The position numbers were made by a program, and so were the translations under genes. Under the pieces are notes generated by a model. The model saw only the letters and a list, made by a program, of their open reading frames with translations, did no database searches and was not told where the DNA came from. 64,000 nt of DNA from Candidatus Bathyarchaeota archaeon B24 (GTDB lineage: Archaea > Thermoproteota > CALKCG01 > B24): positions 26,897 through 90,896 of the forward strand of contig LUCB01000004.1 in assembly GCA_001593865.1 (NCBI GenBank), given 5' to 3'. Positions 24,650 through 33,316 of this stretch are shown in pieces (positions within the stretch are counted from its first letter, which is position 1; each line of letters starts with the position of its first letter).

Positions 24650-25415
24650 GTCTTTTCTGGAAGCCTCTTCTCACAGCGTTAACAAACAGGGAGATAGACT
24701 CTTTTACGTCTAACGCTTCTTCGATAACCGTTCCGGTTACGACTATATCAGCTCCCGCACATACTCTATCTTCAACATCTTTAGCATTTCTTAACCCGCC
24801 TCCGACTATGAGAGGTATATCGATCATGTTTCGAACGAGAGACACAGTCTTTACGGGAACAGGTTTCACAGCTCCTGAACCAGCCTCCAGATAGACAAAT
24901 CGCATACCTAGATACTGCGCCGCCAGGGCATATAAAGCCGCGACCTCCGGCTTATCGTAAGGTATGGGTTGGGCTTGACCTATGAAACCGGCGGCGCCGC
25001 CGTCTCCGACTATTATATAGGCCATAGGTATGGGTTCTAAGCCATACTCTTTAACAGCCGACGCCCCCAGGACTTGAGCTCCTATGATGTAGTAGGGATT
25101 TAACGAGTTTAAAAGGGACATAAACCATATGGCATCTGCGTATGGGCTTATACCTGTGAGGTTATTCGGAAACAGTATAATGGGGATCGAAACCCTTTCC
25201 TTTATACGCTTGATCACATTATTCAACTTAGGTATAGCAGCTACTGTCGAGCCTCCGACCATAATAGCGGCCGACCCAGCCTCCTCAGCTGTCAAACCTA
25301 TATCGGCGGCGTTCTCAGGGGAGGTCTTTTCAGGGTCTATGAGGGGAATGTGAATCGCGCCTTCATCCCGTATTTTTTCTACAAGGTATTTTTCGACTTT
25401 CCCAGCTTGAACCAT
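24639..25415 (-). CDS. Geranylgeranylglyceryl phosphate synthase
   Basis: This enzyme makes the first ether bond of archaeal membrane lipids, joining geranylgeranyl diphosphate to glycerol-1-phosphate. The 258-residue TIM barrel has IPLIDPEKT near residue 23, AAIMVGGSTVA near 47, PIILFPNNLTGIS near 78, YLEAGSGAVKPV near 175 and PLIVGGGLRNAKD near 202, all family phosphate- and substrate-binding blocks. Its end overlaps the start of the DP2 gene, and Elf1 is just upstream, forming a run of essential genes. Confidence 0.95.
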   Translation of the reverse strand: MVQAGKVEKYLVEKIRDEGAIHIPLIDPEKTSPENAADIGLTAEEAGSAAIMVGGSTVAAIPKLNNVIKRIKERVSIPIILFPNNLTGISPYADAIWFMSLLNSLNPYYIIGAQVLGASAVKEYGLEPIPMAYIIVGDGGAAGFIGQAQPIPYDKPEVAALYALAAQYLGMRFVYLEAGSGAVKPVPVKTVSLVRNMIDIPLIVGGGLRNAKDVEDRVCAGADIVVTGTVIEEALDVKESISLFVNAVRRGFQKRRGG

Positions 25416-25444
25416 AGCCGATCATCCCTTAGGAGACTTTCGTA

Positions 25445-25711
25445 TTAACTACTACTTGGTTCTAAAGGTATTTCAACACCCTTAGAGAGTACTTCGTCGT
25501 ACCATGTACAGTACGCATCTACAGACGTCATACCTTCGGATATCTGAACATCACCTGAGACCCCGCATGACCCGCATGTTATATGAGCTATCCCGGTCTC
25601 CTTCGATATACTGACGGTTACAGCCCTCTTACCGCATACCGGGCATATGAATATCTTCGGGATCCTCCTCCGTAAAACCCGTACGATCTTCCGCCTTCTC
25701 CTCCTACCCAA
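25445..25711 (-). CDS. Elf1-like transcription elongation factor
   Basis: The 88-residue protein has a basic N-terminus (MGRRRRRKIVRVLRRR) and a zinc ribbon (ICPVCGKRAVTV and HITCGSCGVSG), followed by a tail with DAYCTWYDEV. This is the layout of Elf1, an elongation factor shared by eukaryotes and some TACK/Asgard archaea. GGGP synthase lies 29 bp downstream. Its presence supports a TACK-like placement. Confidence 0.88.
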   Translation of the reverse strand: MGRRRRRKIVRVLRRRIPKIFICPVCGKRAVTVSISKETGIAHITCGSCGVSGDVQISEGMTSVDAYCTWYDEVLSKGVEIPLEPSSS

Positions 25712-25840
25712 GAGCTATCACGATATAGCGGTCTCACCGACCTCTTAAACTTTATCAAACAGCCTCCTGTTAAGCTCTGAGAGATGAACCCAAACTTTAA
25801 GTAGAACCCCGAACTCCAGATCAGTTGAGTGTGGGGCTTG

Positions 25841-26185
25841 ATGACTTTTTACAGGTATGTAGACTATTTGTTAAAAGAGAGGAAGAACCTGGAGGAGAAG
25901 CTTAAGACCATGAGTAAAGCCGAGATGATACGGTTTGGTAGGCAGCTTATAGCGACCTACCAGCAGAGCCTTAAGGGCTTCGACGAGTGGTTTACGAATT
26001 ATGGTATAATGGAGAAGATGGAGCCTGAACTCGTGCGAGATATCGTTCTCAACCTTATGAATATAGGTTTCGAGCTTCTTAGATACGATAGAGATGTAAC
26101 GATGATGTGGCTCGAGAGGGAGCAGAAAGAGCTTAAACGTAAAAAGGAAGAAGAGGAAAGGAAGAGACAAACCTCGATAATCTAA
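25841..26185 (+). CDS. Conserved archaeal helical protein (DUF2153-like)
   Basis: This small helical protein (about 114 residues from ATG 25841; a GTG 12 bases upstream is in frame) reads MTFYRYVDYLLKERKNLEEK and ends in a charged coiled-coil tail rich in Glu, Lys and Arg. I believe it matches the archaeal DUF2153 family, which has no known function. It is divergent from Elf1. No signal or membrane segment is seen. Confidence 0.65.
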   Translation: MTFYRYVDYLLKERKNLEEKLKTMSKAEMIRFGRQLIATYQQSLKGFDEWFTNYGIMEKMEPELVRDIVLNLMNIGFELLRYDRDVTMMWLEREQKELKRKKEEEERKRQTSII

Positions 26186-26226
26186 CACCCGAGAATATTT
26201 TTCTAGATAAACGGTGAGCACCTGAT

Positions 26227-26868
26227 CTAACCTGTCATCTCACGAGGTATTCTACTGCCGCAATTTGGACAGTAGAGGTACTCTCTGGTTATGGGATGCC
26301 CGCATACTGGGCATCTATAAGCCATGTAGACGCCTGGAACACGTGTAGGTGGAGCTGCCTCGACAGACGGGAGACCTTTAAGTATATGGTACAGCGCTAT
26401 TCCTCCGGCGGCTATGGGAAGGACGACGCCGAGCGGTATTATCGAATACGACTGTGAGAAGTCTGAAGCCTGAAGTAGGCTCACCGTAACGTTGTCTACG
26501 CTTGCGAACAGGGTAGGGGCCGCTAAGCCCAATATTACCGCTATGGTTAGCATGCGGGCGTCGGTTTTTTCACGTCTAGCGACTCTCATTATCAGGAGAC
26601 CGCTTGCGAACACCATGATGGCGGCGATCGACCTTACAGGAAATATCTCGATCCAGCCTTGGGTGGCCTCTCCGTTCATCGTATAGTATATGTAGGCGAC
26701 CAGAGGAAACTCGAAAACCGTGAACGTCTCCTCTACAAAGCCAGCGCCCTTCATATAGTAGTTAGATTTACCGACTATAATCGTCCAAGGTACGAATATA
26801 GAAGCGATCATCACGATACCTGCGATCAACATTACTCTTACGGGCTTACGCGGTTCTCTTGGCCTCAA
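26227..26868 (-). CDS. Membrane protein with C-terminal zinc ribbon
   Basis: The 213-residue product has about four hydrophobic spans (for example VMLIAGIVMIASIFVPWTII near the N-terminus and VVLPIAAGGIALYHIL near residue 155). It ends in a double-CxxC zinc ribbon, YRCPVCGHPITREYLYCPNCG. Such ribbon-tailed membrane proteins are common in archaea and have no assigned role. It is convergent with the DUF2153-like gene and divergent from nicotinamidase. Confidence 0.7.
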   Translation of the reverse strand: MRPREPRKPVRVMLIAGIVMIASIFVPWTIIVGKSNYYMKGAGFVEETFTVFEFPLVAYIYYTMNGEATQGWIEIFPVRSIAAIMVFASGLLIMRVARREKTDARMLTIAVILGLAAPTLFASVDNVTVSLLQASDFSQSYSIIPLGVVLPIAAGGIALYHILKGLPSVEAAPPTRVPGVYMAYRCPVCGHPITREYLYCPNCGSRIPREMTG

Positions 26869-26969
26869 ACCAAATCGACCTATTCATTAACTAACCAGAC
26901 GACCCATAATAAAGTTATCCCTGACCCATGGATCAGAAAAGTTAAAGATGTTAAAACGTCTATCTAGGT

Positions 26970-27572
26970 ATGGGTAGCTGTTTGGAAGGTATTAAACCTA
27001 GAAGCTGTAGCCTAGAACCCCGTAAAACAGCTCTTATAATAGTCGACATGCAGAAGGATTTCGTATATCCTGATGGGAAACTCTACGTCCCGGGCTCAGA
27101 GAAGATAATACCTCCTATAAGGATGCTTTTAGATAGGGCTAGAGCCAATCGGGTGAAGGTTGTATATACCCAAGACTGGCATCCGGAGAATTCCCCCGAG
27201 TTTAAGATATGGCCTGAACATTGTGTTATGGGAAGTCGAGGAGCTGAGATAGTCGACGAGCTTAAACCTCAGCCCGGTGAGCTTATAATCAGAAAGGAGA
27301 CTTATGACGCGTTCTACAGGACCGAGCTTGAGGAACGTCTTAGAGAGGCGAACGTGGAGAACGTGATCGTGACCGGTGTCGTCGCAAACATATGTGTTCT
27401 TCATACCGCGGGTAGCGCCGCTTTAAGGGGATTAAAAATCGTACTACCGGTCGACTGCACGGTCGCCTTAAACGAATTCGACTATCGGCTTACGCTGAGG
27501 CAGGTGTCGTTCCTCTACAAAGGAATTATAACGAGAAGCGACCTCCTATCTTTCAAAAAACAGAGCCATTAA
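26970..27572 (+). CDS. pncA: Nicotinamidase (isochorismatase superfamily)
   Basis: The 200-residue enzyme deamidates nicotinamide to nicotinate for NAD salvage. The catalytic triad is visible: Asp in ALIIVDMQKDFV, Lys in LIIRKETYDAF and Cys in TGVVANICVLHTA. The metal-site segment YTQDWHPENSPEFKIWPEHC is close to the nicotinamidase form. It overlaps the convergent radical SAM gene by 4 bases at the stops. Other isochorismatase-type amidase activities are possible. Confidence 0.88.
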   Translation: MGSCLEGIKPRSCSLEPRKTALIIVDMQKDFVYPDGKLYVPGSEKIIPPIRMLLDRARANRVKVVYTQDWHPENSPEFKIWPEHCVMGSRGAEIVDELKPQPGELIIRKETYDAFYRTELEERLREANVENVIVTGVVANICVLHTAGSAALRGLKIVLPVDCTVALNEFDYRLTLRQVSFLYKGIITRSDLLSFKKQSH

Positions 27573-28744
27573 AGAAGACCGAAGGATTTCTTAAACCCAT
27601 CCATAGACGAGAAACCTATCAAGTGGAGGTTTCCTACGTTGACGTTTTTAAGATATCGTCTAGCCGCTTTATAGCATTCGACCACCTGGTTAACAGGGGT
27701 TATAGGTAGATCTCGCATCATGTAATCTGGATGGAAGATGAGTAGGCTGTAAGGTATCTCAGGGTCTAAATCTGCGAGAAACCTCGCTATGCCTTCGACC
27801 TCCTGAGAGTCTACGTAACCCGGTACGAGAAGCGTAGTAGCCGTTAAAACAGGTAGGCCCGGCCGTTCCGTGTAGAATTCATGAAAAAGCATCTCAAAGT
27901 TCTCGTAAGCCCTCCTGTTTGAGACACCGCTCAGAGCCTTGTTCAAAGAGTCGCTGTAGGCTTTGAGGTCAAACTTTATGTTCCCACCCGACCTGAGGGA
28001 TAATTCACCAGCCTTCTTGACTAGTGCTTTGTTACCGCAGCCGTTCCACTCGAAGCATATCCTCAGTATTCTACCAGGCTTAAGCTCCTTTAAGACCTCC
28101 TCTGAAGCCCTCACAGCGAAGGGAAGTTGAGGTTCAGGCGAGCCTCCGAAGAAGCACCAGCAGGATATCCTCTGGTTAGCTAAAGTCTCATTCACAAGCT
28201 GGCTAACAGTCACCACCGGCGCATCCTCAACTCTTTTATGCGAGTAGTTCTGGCAGAAGAGACAGTCGAAGTTACATCCATAGAAGAACAGAGCAAGGTT
28301 ATAATACCCATATTCCGGTCCTCTAGTGTAAGCATACTTAGGATAGCCGGCGCCTGTTCCAGCCGGGCAGAACCATGCACTACAGCAATTCGTGACATGA
28401 GGGTCTAGGTAATAGTGAAGAAGCGAAGTTTCAGAGCTTACATACGACTCTAGTCGGCCGTTTTTAACCCATCTTAAACCGCAGAAGCCCGTCTCCCCCT
28501 CGCCTATGCTACATTGGTTAGCGCATAGGTTACATCTAACCCCGACCGAAGACCTGGGAGGCTCAGGAGGAAGCCCGTAATAGGACCTGGAGGATTTATG
28601 GATGTTTAAAGCGATTTCTAAGGCTTCTCCGGGGTTTTCACGTATACAGTTCAGACACACACCTAGGTGACTAGAGATTAGGGGCGACTCTAAGCCACAT
28701 ATCTTACACCGTTTGACCTGTCCACGTTTTAATATGAAAGCCAT
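27569..28744 (-). CDS. Radical SAM protein related to pyruvate-formate-lyase activases
   Basis: The 391-residue protein begins with a CxxC zinc-ribbon-like segment (CKICG ... CLNC). A second cysteine set VRCNLCANQCSIGEGETGFC follows near residue 70. The radical SAM CxxxCxxC motif is in FYGCNFDCLFCQNYSH near residue 155. Downstream GGSPEPQLPFAVRA fits the SAM-binding GGE-like strand. The layout matches the archaeal and bacterial radical SAM family next to AmmeMemo-type proteins. The substrate is unknown, and no glycyl-radical enzyme is nearby. Confidence 0.85.
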   Translation of the reverse strand: MAFILKRGQVKRCKICGLESPLISSHLGVCLNCIRENPGEALEIALNIHKSSRSYYGLPPEPPRSSVGVRCNLCANQCSIGEGETGFCGLRWVKNGRLESYVSSETSLLHYYLDPHVTNCCSAWFCPAGTGAGYPKYAYTRGPEYGYYNLALFFYGCNFDCLFCQNYSHKRVEDAPVVTVSQLVNETLANQRISCWCFFGGSPEPQLPFAVRASEEVLKELKPGRILRICFEWNGCGNKALVKKAGELSLRSGGNIKFDLKAYSDSLNKALSGVSNRRAYENFEMLFHEFYTERPGLPVLTATTLLVPGYVDSQEVEGIARFLADLDPEIPYSLLIFHPDYMMRDLPITPVNQVVECYKAARRYLKNVNVGNLHLIGFSSMDGFKKSFGLL

Positions 28745-28898
28745 CCTCTAAGTTAGACTTGGATAAACTCAGACTTAAACAAATCCCCTCCGTAGACTCG
28801 GGTCTAAACATAACTGTTCAGAACTCTCCGTCTAAAGCCGGTTGTGATTGAGTCGAATCCTACACAAACGGTAAAATCGTGTTTCGAGACTATTATCT

Positions 28899-30455
28899 GT
28901 GTTAATGCGTTCTAAAGTCTCGGCGAAGAAGCATAGGATCATGAAAGTTGTGCTAGAGCATGGACTACAGATAGAGCCTGAGGCTCTAGAAGAGCTTGAG
29001 AAACTAGAATCTACGGTCTTAGACGACGTGCTGGAGAAGATTCTAGCGAGAGTAGTCGAGAGAAAGGGGTTCATAGTGAGGCTTGACGATTTTAAACCCC
29101 TTCTCAAGCCCGAGGAGAAAGAGAATAAGAAAGAGGCACATGTATCTGTAGCGGTCAGACCTGTATCGGCTAGAGACATAGAGGCAAGAGTCGAAGTGTT
29201 GTTCGACCCCACCGAGAAGCTCTCAGGCGGAGCAAGCGTAGAGGATTTTTACCGGTATTTCAGAAGCCGGTTCGAGAAGCTTAAGAGGATCCTACGTAGG
29301 AGGATGGACGTTAGAGGTAGCATTCCGATCTCCGAGGTTCTGAAGAACCGAGAAAAAAGCCGTGTTAAATTCATAGGTATGGTTACTGAGAAGACTAAAC
29401 GACGGGGTTATAGGTTCCAGATAGAAGACCTTGAAGCATCTATAACCGTCGTGGTGCCTGAAAACGCTGATAGAAAGGTTTTAGATAAAGCCGAGACCGT
29501 CCTACAAGACCAGGTGATCTGTGTATCTGGTGTTAAGCTTTCCAGCGATTTGGTTGTAGCAGACGATCTCATATTTCCAGACGTGCCGGAACACAGGGTT
29601 CAAACGAGCGACGAGGAAGTCTACGCGACGCTTATATCCGACATTCACGTCGGTAGCAAGTTTTTCATGGATAAACAATTTGAACGATTTCTCAGATGGT
29701 TGAACGGTAAGGAGGGAGCTGAGCCCTTTAGAAGGTTGGCGGGTAAGGTTAAGTATCTGCTGGTGTGCGGAGACCTGGTCGATGGCGTCGGTGTCTATCC
29801 CGGTCAGGAAAGAGAGCTAGCTATAGATAACTTGGTACAGCAATATGAACACGTCGCCAGATACTTCAGTATGGTTCCAGACCATATAGAAGTCATCGTT
29901 ATACCTGGAAACCACGACGCCTCTAGGCAGGCGCTTCCTCAACCGGCTATATTCCGGAAGTATGCCGAGCCTCTTTACGGCTTAGATAACGTCAGGGTCC
30001 TAGGTAATCCTTGTCTAGTATCTCTGCACGGGGTTAAAACGCTGATGTACCATGGAAGAAGCCTGGACGATGTACTTACCAATATACATGGCTTAAGCTT
30101 TCAAGAGCCTGACAAGGCTATGGAACTCCTTCTAAAAGTCAGACATCTGGCACCCATGTATGGTCAGAGAACGGCTATAGCTCCTGAAGAGGAAGATTAC
30201 TTAGTTATAGAGGACCTTCCCGCGGTCTTCCACTCAGGGCACGTCCACGTCGCTAGGCACAGATATTATAGAGGTGTTTTGATATCGAACTCAGGTGCAT
30301 GGCAGGAGCAGACGGAGTATCAGAAGAAGAACGGCTTAAAACCCCTACCAGGTGTGGTTCCGATAGTTAACTTGAAAACCCTTCAGCTACTGTACATAGA
30401 TTTTAGGAGACCAAGCCTAGAGGCGATGGCTGAGCCGCCTATAAGCTACCCTTAA
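28899..30455 (+). CDS. polB: DNA polymerase D small subunit DP1
   Basis: DP1 is the Mre11-like proofreading exonuclease subunit of PolD. The 518-residue protein has an N-terminal helical region, an OB-fold (FIGMVTEKTKRRGYRFQIED) and a phosphoesterase domain. Its metal motifs are LISDIHVGSKFF, VCGDLVDGVG, IPGNHDASR, MYHGRSLDD and HSGHVHVARH, all intact. A GTG start is used here; ATG 28905 is two codons in. It lies about 2 kb from the putative replication origin, next to DUF99 and orc1, and 4 kb from DP2. Confidence 0.97.
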   Translation: MLMRSKVSAKKHRIMKVVLEHGLQIEPEALEELEKLESTVLDDVLEKILARVVERKGFIVRLDDFKPLLKPEEKENKKEAHVSVAVRPVSARDIEARVEVLFDPTEKLSGGASVEDFYRYFRSRFEKLKRILRRRMDVRGSIPISEVLKNREKSRVKFIGMVTEKTKRRGYRFQIEDLEASITVVVPENADRKVLDKAETVLQDQVICVSGVKLSSDLVVADDLIFPDVPEHRVQTSDEEVYATLISDIHVGSKFFMDKQFERFLRWLNGKEGAEPFRRLAGKVKYLLVCGDLVDGVGVYPGQERELAIDNLVQQYEHVARYFSMVPDHIEVIVIPGNHDASRQALPQPAIFRKYAEPLYGLDNVRVLGNPCLVSLHGVKTLMYHGRSLDDVLTNIHGLSFQEPDKAMELLLKVRHLAPMYGQRTAIAPEEEDYLVIEDLPAVFHSGHVHVARHRYYRGVLISNSGAWQEQTEYQKKNGLKPLPGVVPIVNLKTLQLLYIDFRRPSLEAMAEPPISYP

Positions 30456-31026
30456 CTAAAGAAGGTGGTGGTAGCCCTTTAGCTATTAGCCTGGCGACCC
30501 TAAGAGGCTCCGGGGTTTTACCCAGGAAAGTTATCGCCTTAAGCGTCTGTAAAGCTGTTTCTAGATCTATGCCATAGATAGACAGTACGAGCCTACCGTC
30601 TAGCACAACCTCGACAGGCTCACCCTGCTTTTTTAGTATATTAAACCGTTCACACCAGTCTGTAAACTTAGATTTCAAAGCTTTCAACACGTTAGCCATG
30701 TCGGGTTTACGGTCGAGCACGCAGATAATAGGGTATCCTGTTAAACTATAGACCCCATCGGCATCTATTAGGTTAAAACCGGCGTAGGGAATGCCATGCA
30801 ACAGCACGAGGTCGAGAGGCTTCGACTTGTTTATGAAACTTAAAACCTTCTCTGTGGCATCCAACCCATCGACTTCTATGATATCGATAAAAATCTTCTC
30901 AACAGTATCGTAATGCATCAAGACTCCTACTAGAAACGCCTTGTCTAAAAGACGCCTATCTATCGTGAAAACACCGTCTTCTACAGCCAGCACCCTTAAC
31001 CTTAAGCTCGACCACCTCTCAGACAC
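30439..31026 (-). CDS. DUF99 protein, endonuclease V-like fold
   Basis: The 195-residue protein matches the archaeal DUF99/UPF0215 family, which resembles endonuclease V. It has LRVLAVEDGVF near the start, then DLVLLHGIPYAGFNLID, PIICVLDRKPD and the late VARLIAKGLP. Function is not established; a link to DNA or RNA repair is guessed from the fold. It overlaps the start-side orc1 gene's end by 25 bases, so the two are co-transcribed, and overlaps the convergent DP1 gene end by 17 bases. Confidence 0.85.
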   Translation of the reverse strand: MSERWSSLRLRVLAVEDGVFTIDRRLLDKAFLVGVLMHYDTVEKIFIDIIEVDGLDATEKVLSFINKSKPLDLVLLHGIPYAGFNLIDADGVYSLTGYPIICVLDRKPDMANVLKALKSKFTDWCERFNILKKQGEPVEVVLDGRLVLSIYGIDLETALQTLKAITFLGKTPEPLRVARLIAKGLPPPSLVKGSL

Positions 31027-32252
31027 TTAGGCGAATACTCCAAAACGAAGTTTAACCTTAAGTCTTCGGATAGAAAGCTCCTTAAAGTCTTCATGGGAAT
31101 ATTTAACCGTATTTTCTTTGACCGCCCGTGTCTTCCGAGACTCACGACCTTAGCGTTTATTATACCCAACGCGTCTAACTCCCCTATAAGCCCGCTTATC
31201 CTCCTCTGAGTCAGAGGCTCTAACCCCGTCTCAGAACATAACTCTGTGTAGACCTCATAGATCCCCCCGGTCATCATACGGTTATTCAACCCCCTCCGCT
31301 TTATGGCAAATATGCTAGCTAAGACGAGTTTAGAATGCAACGGAAGGGTTCTTAGAACCTCTAAAACCCGGTCTTCTTCTATCTTCATCTGCGCCATCCT
31401 CACATAGTTTTCATCTATCTTAGTTGCGCCTTCTCTCTCCGCTATCTCGGCTGAAACCCTCAACAAGTCTAAAGCCCTTCTTGCGTCTCCATGCTCAGAA
31501 GCGGCTAAAGCCGCGCACAGCCTTAAAGCCGCCTCATCGAAGGCGCCTGGGTTAAACGCCAACTTAGCCCTATCTAAAAGGATATCGTAAAGCTCTTCCG
31601 CCGTGTAGGGTCTGAAGACAAGTTCCTCCTCGCTGAGGGAGCTTAAAACCCTGGGGTCCAAGTAATCCTTAAACTGAAGGTCGTTAGATATTCCTATTAT
31701 CACGAGCTTTCCATACTCGGACTCCTCGTTAACCCTTGTTAGCCTGTATAGGAGGTCGTCGCCGTACTTTCTAACCAAGACGTCAAGCTCGTCCAAGACT
31801 ATTATAAGTATGGCCCCCAGGGACTTTAAGCCGTTTTTAAACCTTTCAAAAACTTCACCTTTCGACAATCCTGTGAACGGAACCTTAACTCCAACGCTAT
31901 CGCATAAATAAGTCAAAATTCTATAATCAGTACCCACAGTTCTACAATTTATAAAGCAAACTTTTAATGGATTATTCACCTCGACGCTTTTTCTAGATAA
32001 ATGTTTAAGGACATACCTTGTAACAGCTGTTTTACCCGTGCCGGGTTTTCCATAGATGAAAATGTTAGAACATCTATAACCCCTCAGGGTTGGAGCCAGT
32101 ATAAGTCCAAGTTTAGTTATCTGTTCCCCCCTATGCGGGAGATACTCAGGGACATAATCATGTCTGAGACATTCTCTATTCTTAAAGATGGAAGACCCCT
32201 GAATGTACCTATCGAAGATGCTTGAAAGAGGGTTTTTCTCCAGGGACTTCAC
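31002..32252 (-). CDS. orc1: Orc1/Cdc6 replication initiator
   Basis: This 416-residue AAA+ protein binds origin recognition boxes and loads MCM. It has Walker A (IYGKPGTGKTAVTRYV), Walker B (LIIVLDELDVLV), sensor 1 (VIIGISNDLQ), sensor 2 near residue 245 (HGDARRALDLLR) and a C-terminal winged helix (LTQRRISGLIGELDALGI). It begins at GTG 32252, within an ORB-like box, so self-regulation is plausible. The non-coding stretch directly upstream has the features of an origin. DUF99 is co-transcribed downstream. Confidence 0.96.
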   Translation of the reverse strand: MKSLEKNPLSSIFDRYIQGSSIFKNRECLRHDYVPEYLPHRGEQITKLGLILAPTLRGYRCSNIFIYGKPGTGKTAVTRYVLKHLSRKSVEVNNPLKVCFINCRTVGTDYRILTYLCDSVGVKVPFTGLSKGEVFERFKNGLKSLGAILIIVLDELDVLVRKYGDDLLYRLTRVNEESEYGKLVIIGISNDLQFKDYLDPRVLSSLSEEELVFRPYTAEELYDILLDRAKLAFNPGAFDEAALRLCAALAASEHGDARRALDLLRVSAEIAEREGATKIDENYVRMAQMKIEEDRVLEVLRTLPLHSKLVLASIFAIKRRGLNNRMMTGGIYEVYTELCSETGLEPLTQRRISGLIGELDALGIINAKVVSLGRHGRSKKIRLNIPMKTLRSFLSEDLRLNFVLEYSPKCLRGGRA

Positions 32253-32268
32253 CTATATTTCAACTGGA
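32250..32268 (-). repeat. ORB-like box 1, overlapping the orc1 start
   Basis: The minus strand reads TCCAGTTGAAATATAGGTG, matching box 3 except in the G-rich end. The final GTG is the proposed start codon of orc1, which may explain the weaker G-run. Orc1 bound here could repress its own gene. Confidence 0.65.
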
Positions 32269-32337
32269 GAAAAATACGATAAAAACTTACTAGTAAAAGA
32301 GTTTGTATCTATAATGTTTAATATTTGTACTACCCCT

Positions 32338-32357
32338 ACCCCATCGCTTCCTCTGGA
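32338..32357 (-). repeat. ORB-like box 2
   Basis: The minus strand reads TCCAGAGGAAGCGATGGGGT, sharing the TCCAG-x-GGAA-x-CGA-GGGG pattern with box 4. Its G-rich end points away from the AT-rich core, on the orc1 side. Confidence 0.65.
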
Positions 32358-32399
32358 TCACAGGTTTCGCATCACGTGAAGTCCTGTGAAGCTTTGTTA

Positions 32400-32510
32400 A
32401 ACCTATATGTTAAAAAGATTAGAGTAAAAGATTTTTATAATTCAATTTTTCAATAAAAATGGGAGAGTATATTTATCATAATATAAATATAATATGGAGA
32501 AATTACATAT
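32400..32510. other. AT-rich candidate DNA-unwinding element
   Basis: This segment is almost entirely A and T, with runs such as TTTTTATAATTCAATTTTT and ATATTTATCATAATATAAAT. It is bracketed by box 2 and box 3 in opposite orientation, the position expected for the first melted region of an archaeal origin. Confidence 0.6.
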
Positions 32511-32517
32511 CTTCCTT

Positions 32518-32538
32518 TTCCAGTTGAAATAAAGGGGT
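32518..32538 (+). repeat. ORB-like box 3
   Basis: The plus strand reads TTCCAGTTGAAATAAAGGGG followed by T, very close to published archaeal origin recognition boxes (TTCCAG..GAAAC.AA.GGGG). Its G-rich end points away from the AT-rich core. Confidence 0.75.
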
Positions 32539-32686
32539 CCCTCTCTAGCCTCTCTAAGTCGTTTAAGACCATGGATCATGTTCTCAGAGACTTTCTCAAG
32601 TGAACTTTCCATAGGAAATGATCACCTTTTCTGTTAATTTTCCATACGCTTCATCGAGGAAAGATATCTTTTTATAGTGAATGTTT

Positions 32687-32708
32687 GACCCCTCGATTTC
32701 CACTGGAG
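32687..32708 (-). repeat. ORB-like box 4
   Basis: The minus strand reads CTCCAGTGGAAATCGAGGGG followed by TC. This is the best match of the four to the consensus TCCAGTGGAAAC.AAGGGG. It lies on the right side of the AT-rich core in inverse orientation to box 3. Confidence 0.75.
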
Positions 32709-32883
32709 ATCTTAAAGAAACGAACTCTTTCCTTAGTTTTTAATCTCAGGAAATTTGTGAACTTGTAGAGAAGAAAAAATAGGAGATTTTAGAGATTTCA
32801 CGTTTTAAACTTGTTTTTCTGGTTTTCTTTTCTCAAGTTCTCACACTAACTTTTTAACCTCCGGCTTGTGAATCTATGTGTAG

Positions 32884-33303
32884 ATGCCTAAGTCTAAACT
32901 GCGTTTCGAGACCGAGGATGAGTCAGGTGTAAAACTAACTATTACCTTAGAGGGGAACATCTCTAGAGAGAAGGTGCTTCAAGTTTTAGATTTAGTCGAG
33001 CTTATGGGTGGCTTATCCGGCAATTCTAAACGTATTAAAAGCTTCGAAGGCTCCACTAAGCTTGAGAAAATCAAAAAGCTTATAGTTGAGAGACTTCCAG
33101 TGGGGTGGTTCTCATCGAGAGATGTCCAAGCTGAGTATGAAGAACTTTATGGAGAGCCGATACGGCTAAGTACGGTTTCGACCTATCTCCAACGACTTCA
33201 CAGCAGTGGTTTCCTCTTGAGGTCTGGTTCTAGAGCCATGAGAACGTACAAGCTTAACAGTATGAGTGTTTCCGATGTCTCAGGCTCTTCCCGTCCACGG
33301 TAA
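32884..33303 (+). CDS. Winged-helix protein adjacent to the origin
   Basis: The 139-residue protein has an N-terminal strand-rich part (LRFETEDESGVKLTITLEGNI) and a C-terminal winged helix (WFSSRDVQAEYEELYGEPIRLSTVSTYLQRLHSSGFLL). I cannot name a family. A TATA-like CTTTTTAAC about 30 bases upstream suggests a leaderless transcript starting near its ATG. Its location at the edge of the origin makes a role in replication or its control worth considering, but it may simply be a transcription regulator. Confidence 0.7.
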   Translation: MPKSKLRFETEDESGVKLTITLEGNISREKVLQVLDLVELMGGLSGNSKRIKSFEGSTKLEKIKKLIVERLPVGWFSSRDVQAEYEELYGEPIRLSTVSTYLQRLHSSGFLLRSGSRAMRTYKLNSMSVSDVSGSSRPR

Positions 33304-33316
33304 GCTTTCATGCTTT

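Larger units (their letters stand above)
32253..32883. other. Probable chromosomal replication origin (oriC)
   Basis: This 631-bp stretch without a convincing gene lies between orc1 and a winged-helix gene. It holds three origin-recognition-box-like elements, plus a fourth at its left edge. All share the TCCAG-x-x-GAA core followed by a G-rich end, and they surround an AT-rich segment. Box G-rich ends flanking the AT-rich core point outward. Proximity to orc1 and DP1 matches known archaeal origins. Function is inferred; no replication data are available. No RNA gene was recognised here. Confidence 0.82.

Noticed and set aside
25750-25828. CTGA followed by GATGAA in the Elf1/DUF2153 gap, suggesting a C/D sRNA
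   Set aside because: No upstream box C or downstream box D was found.
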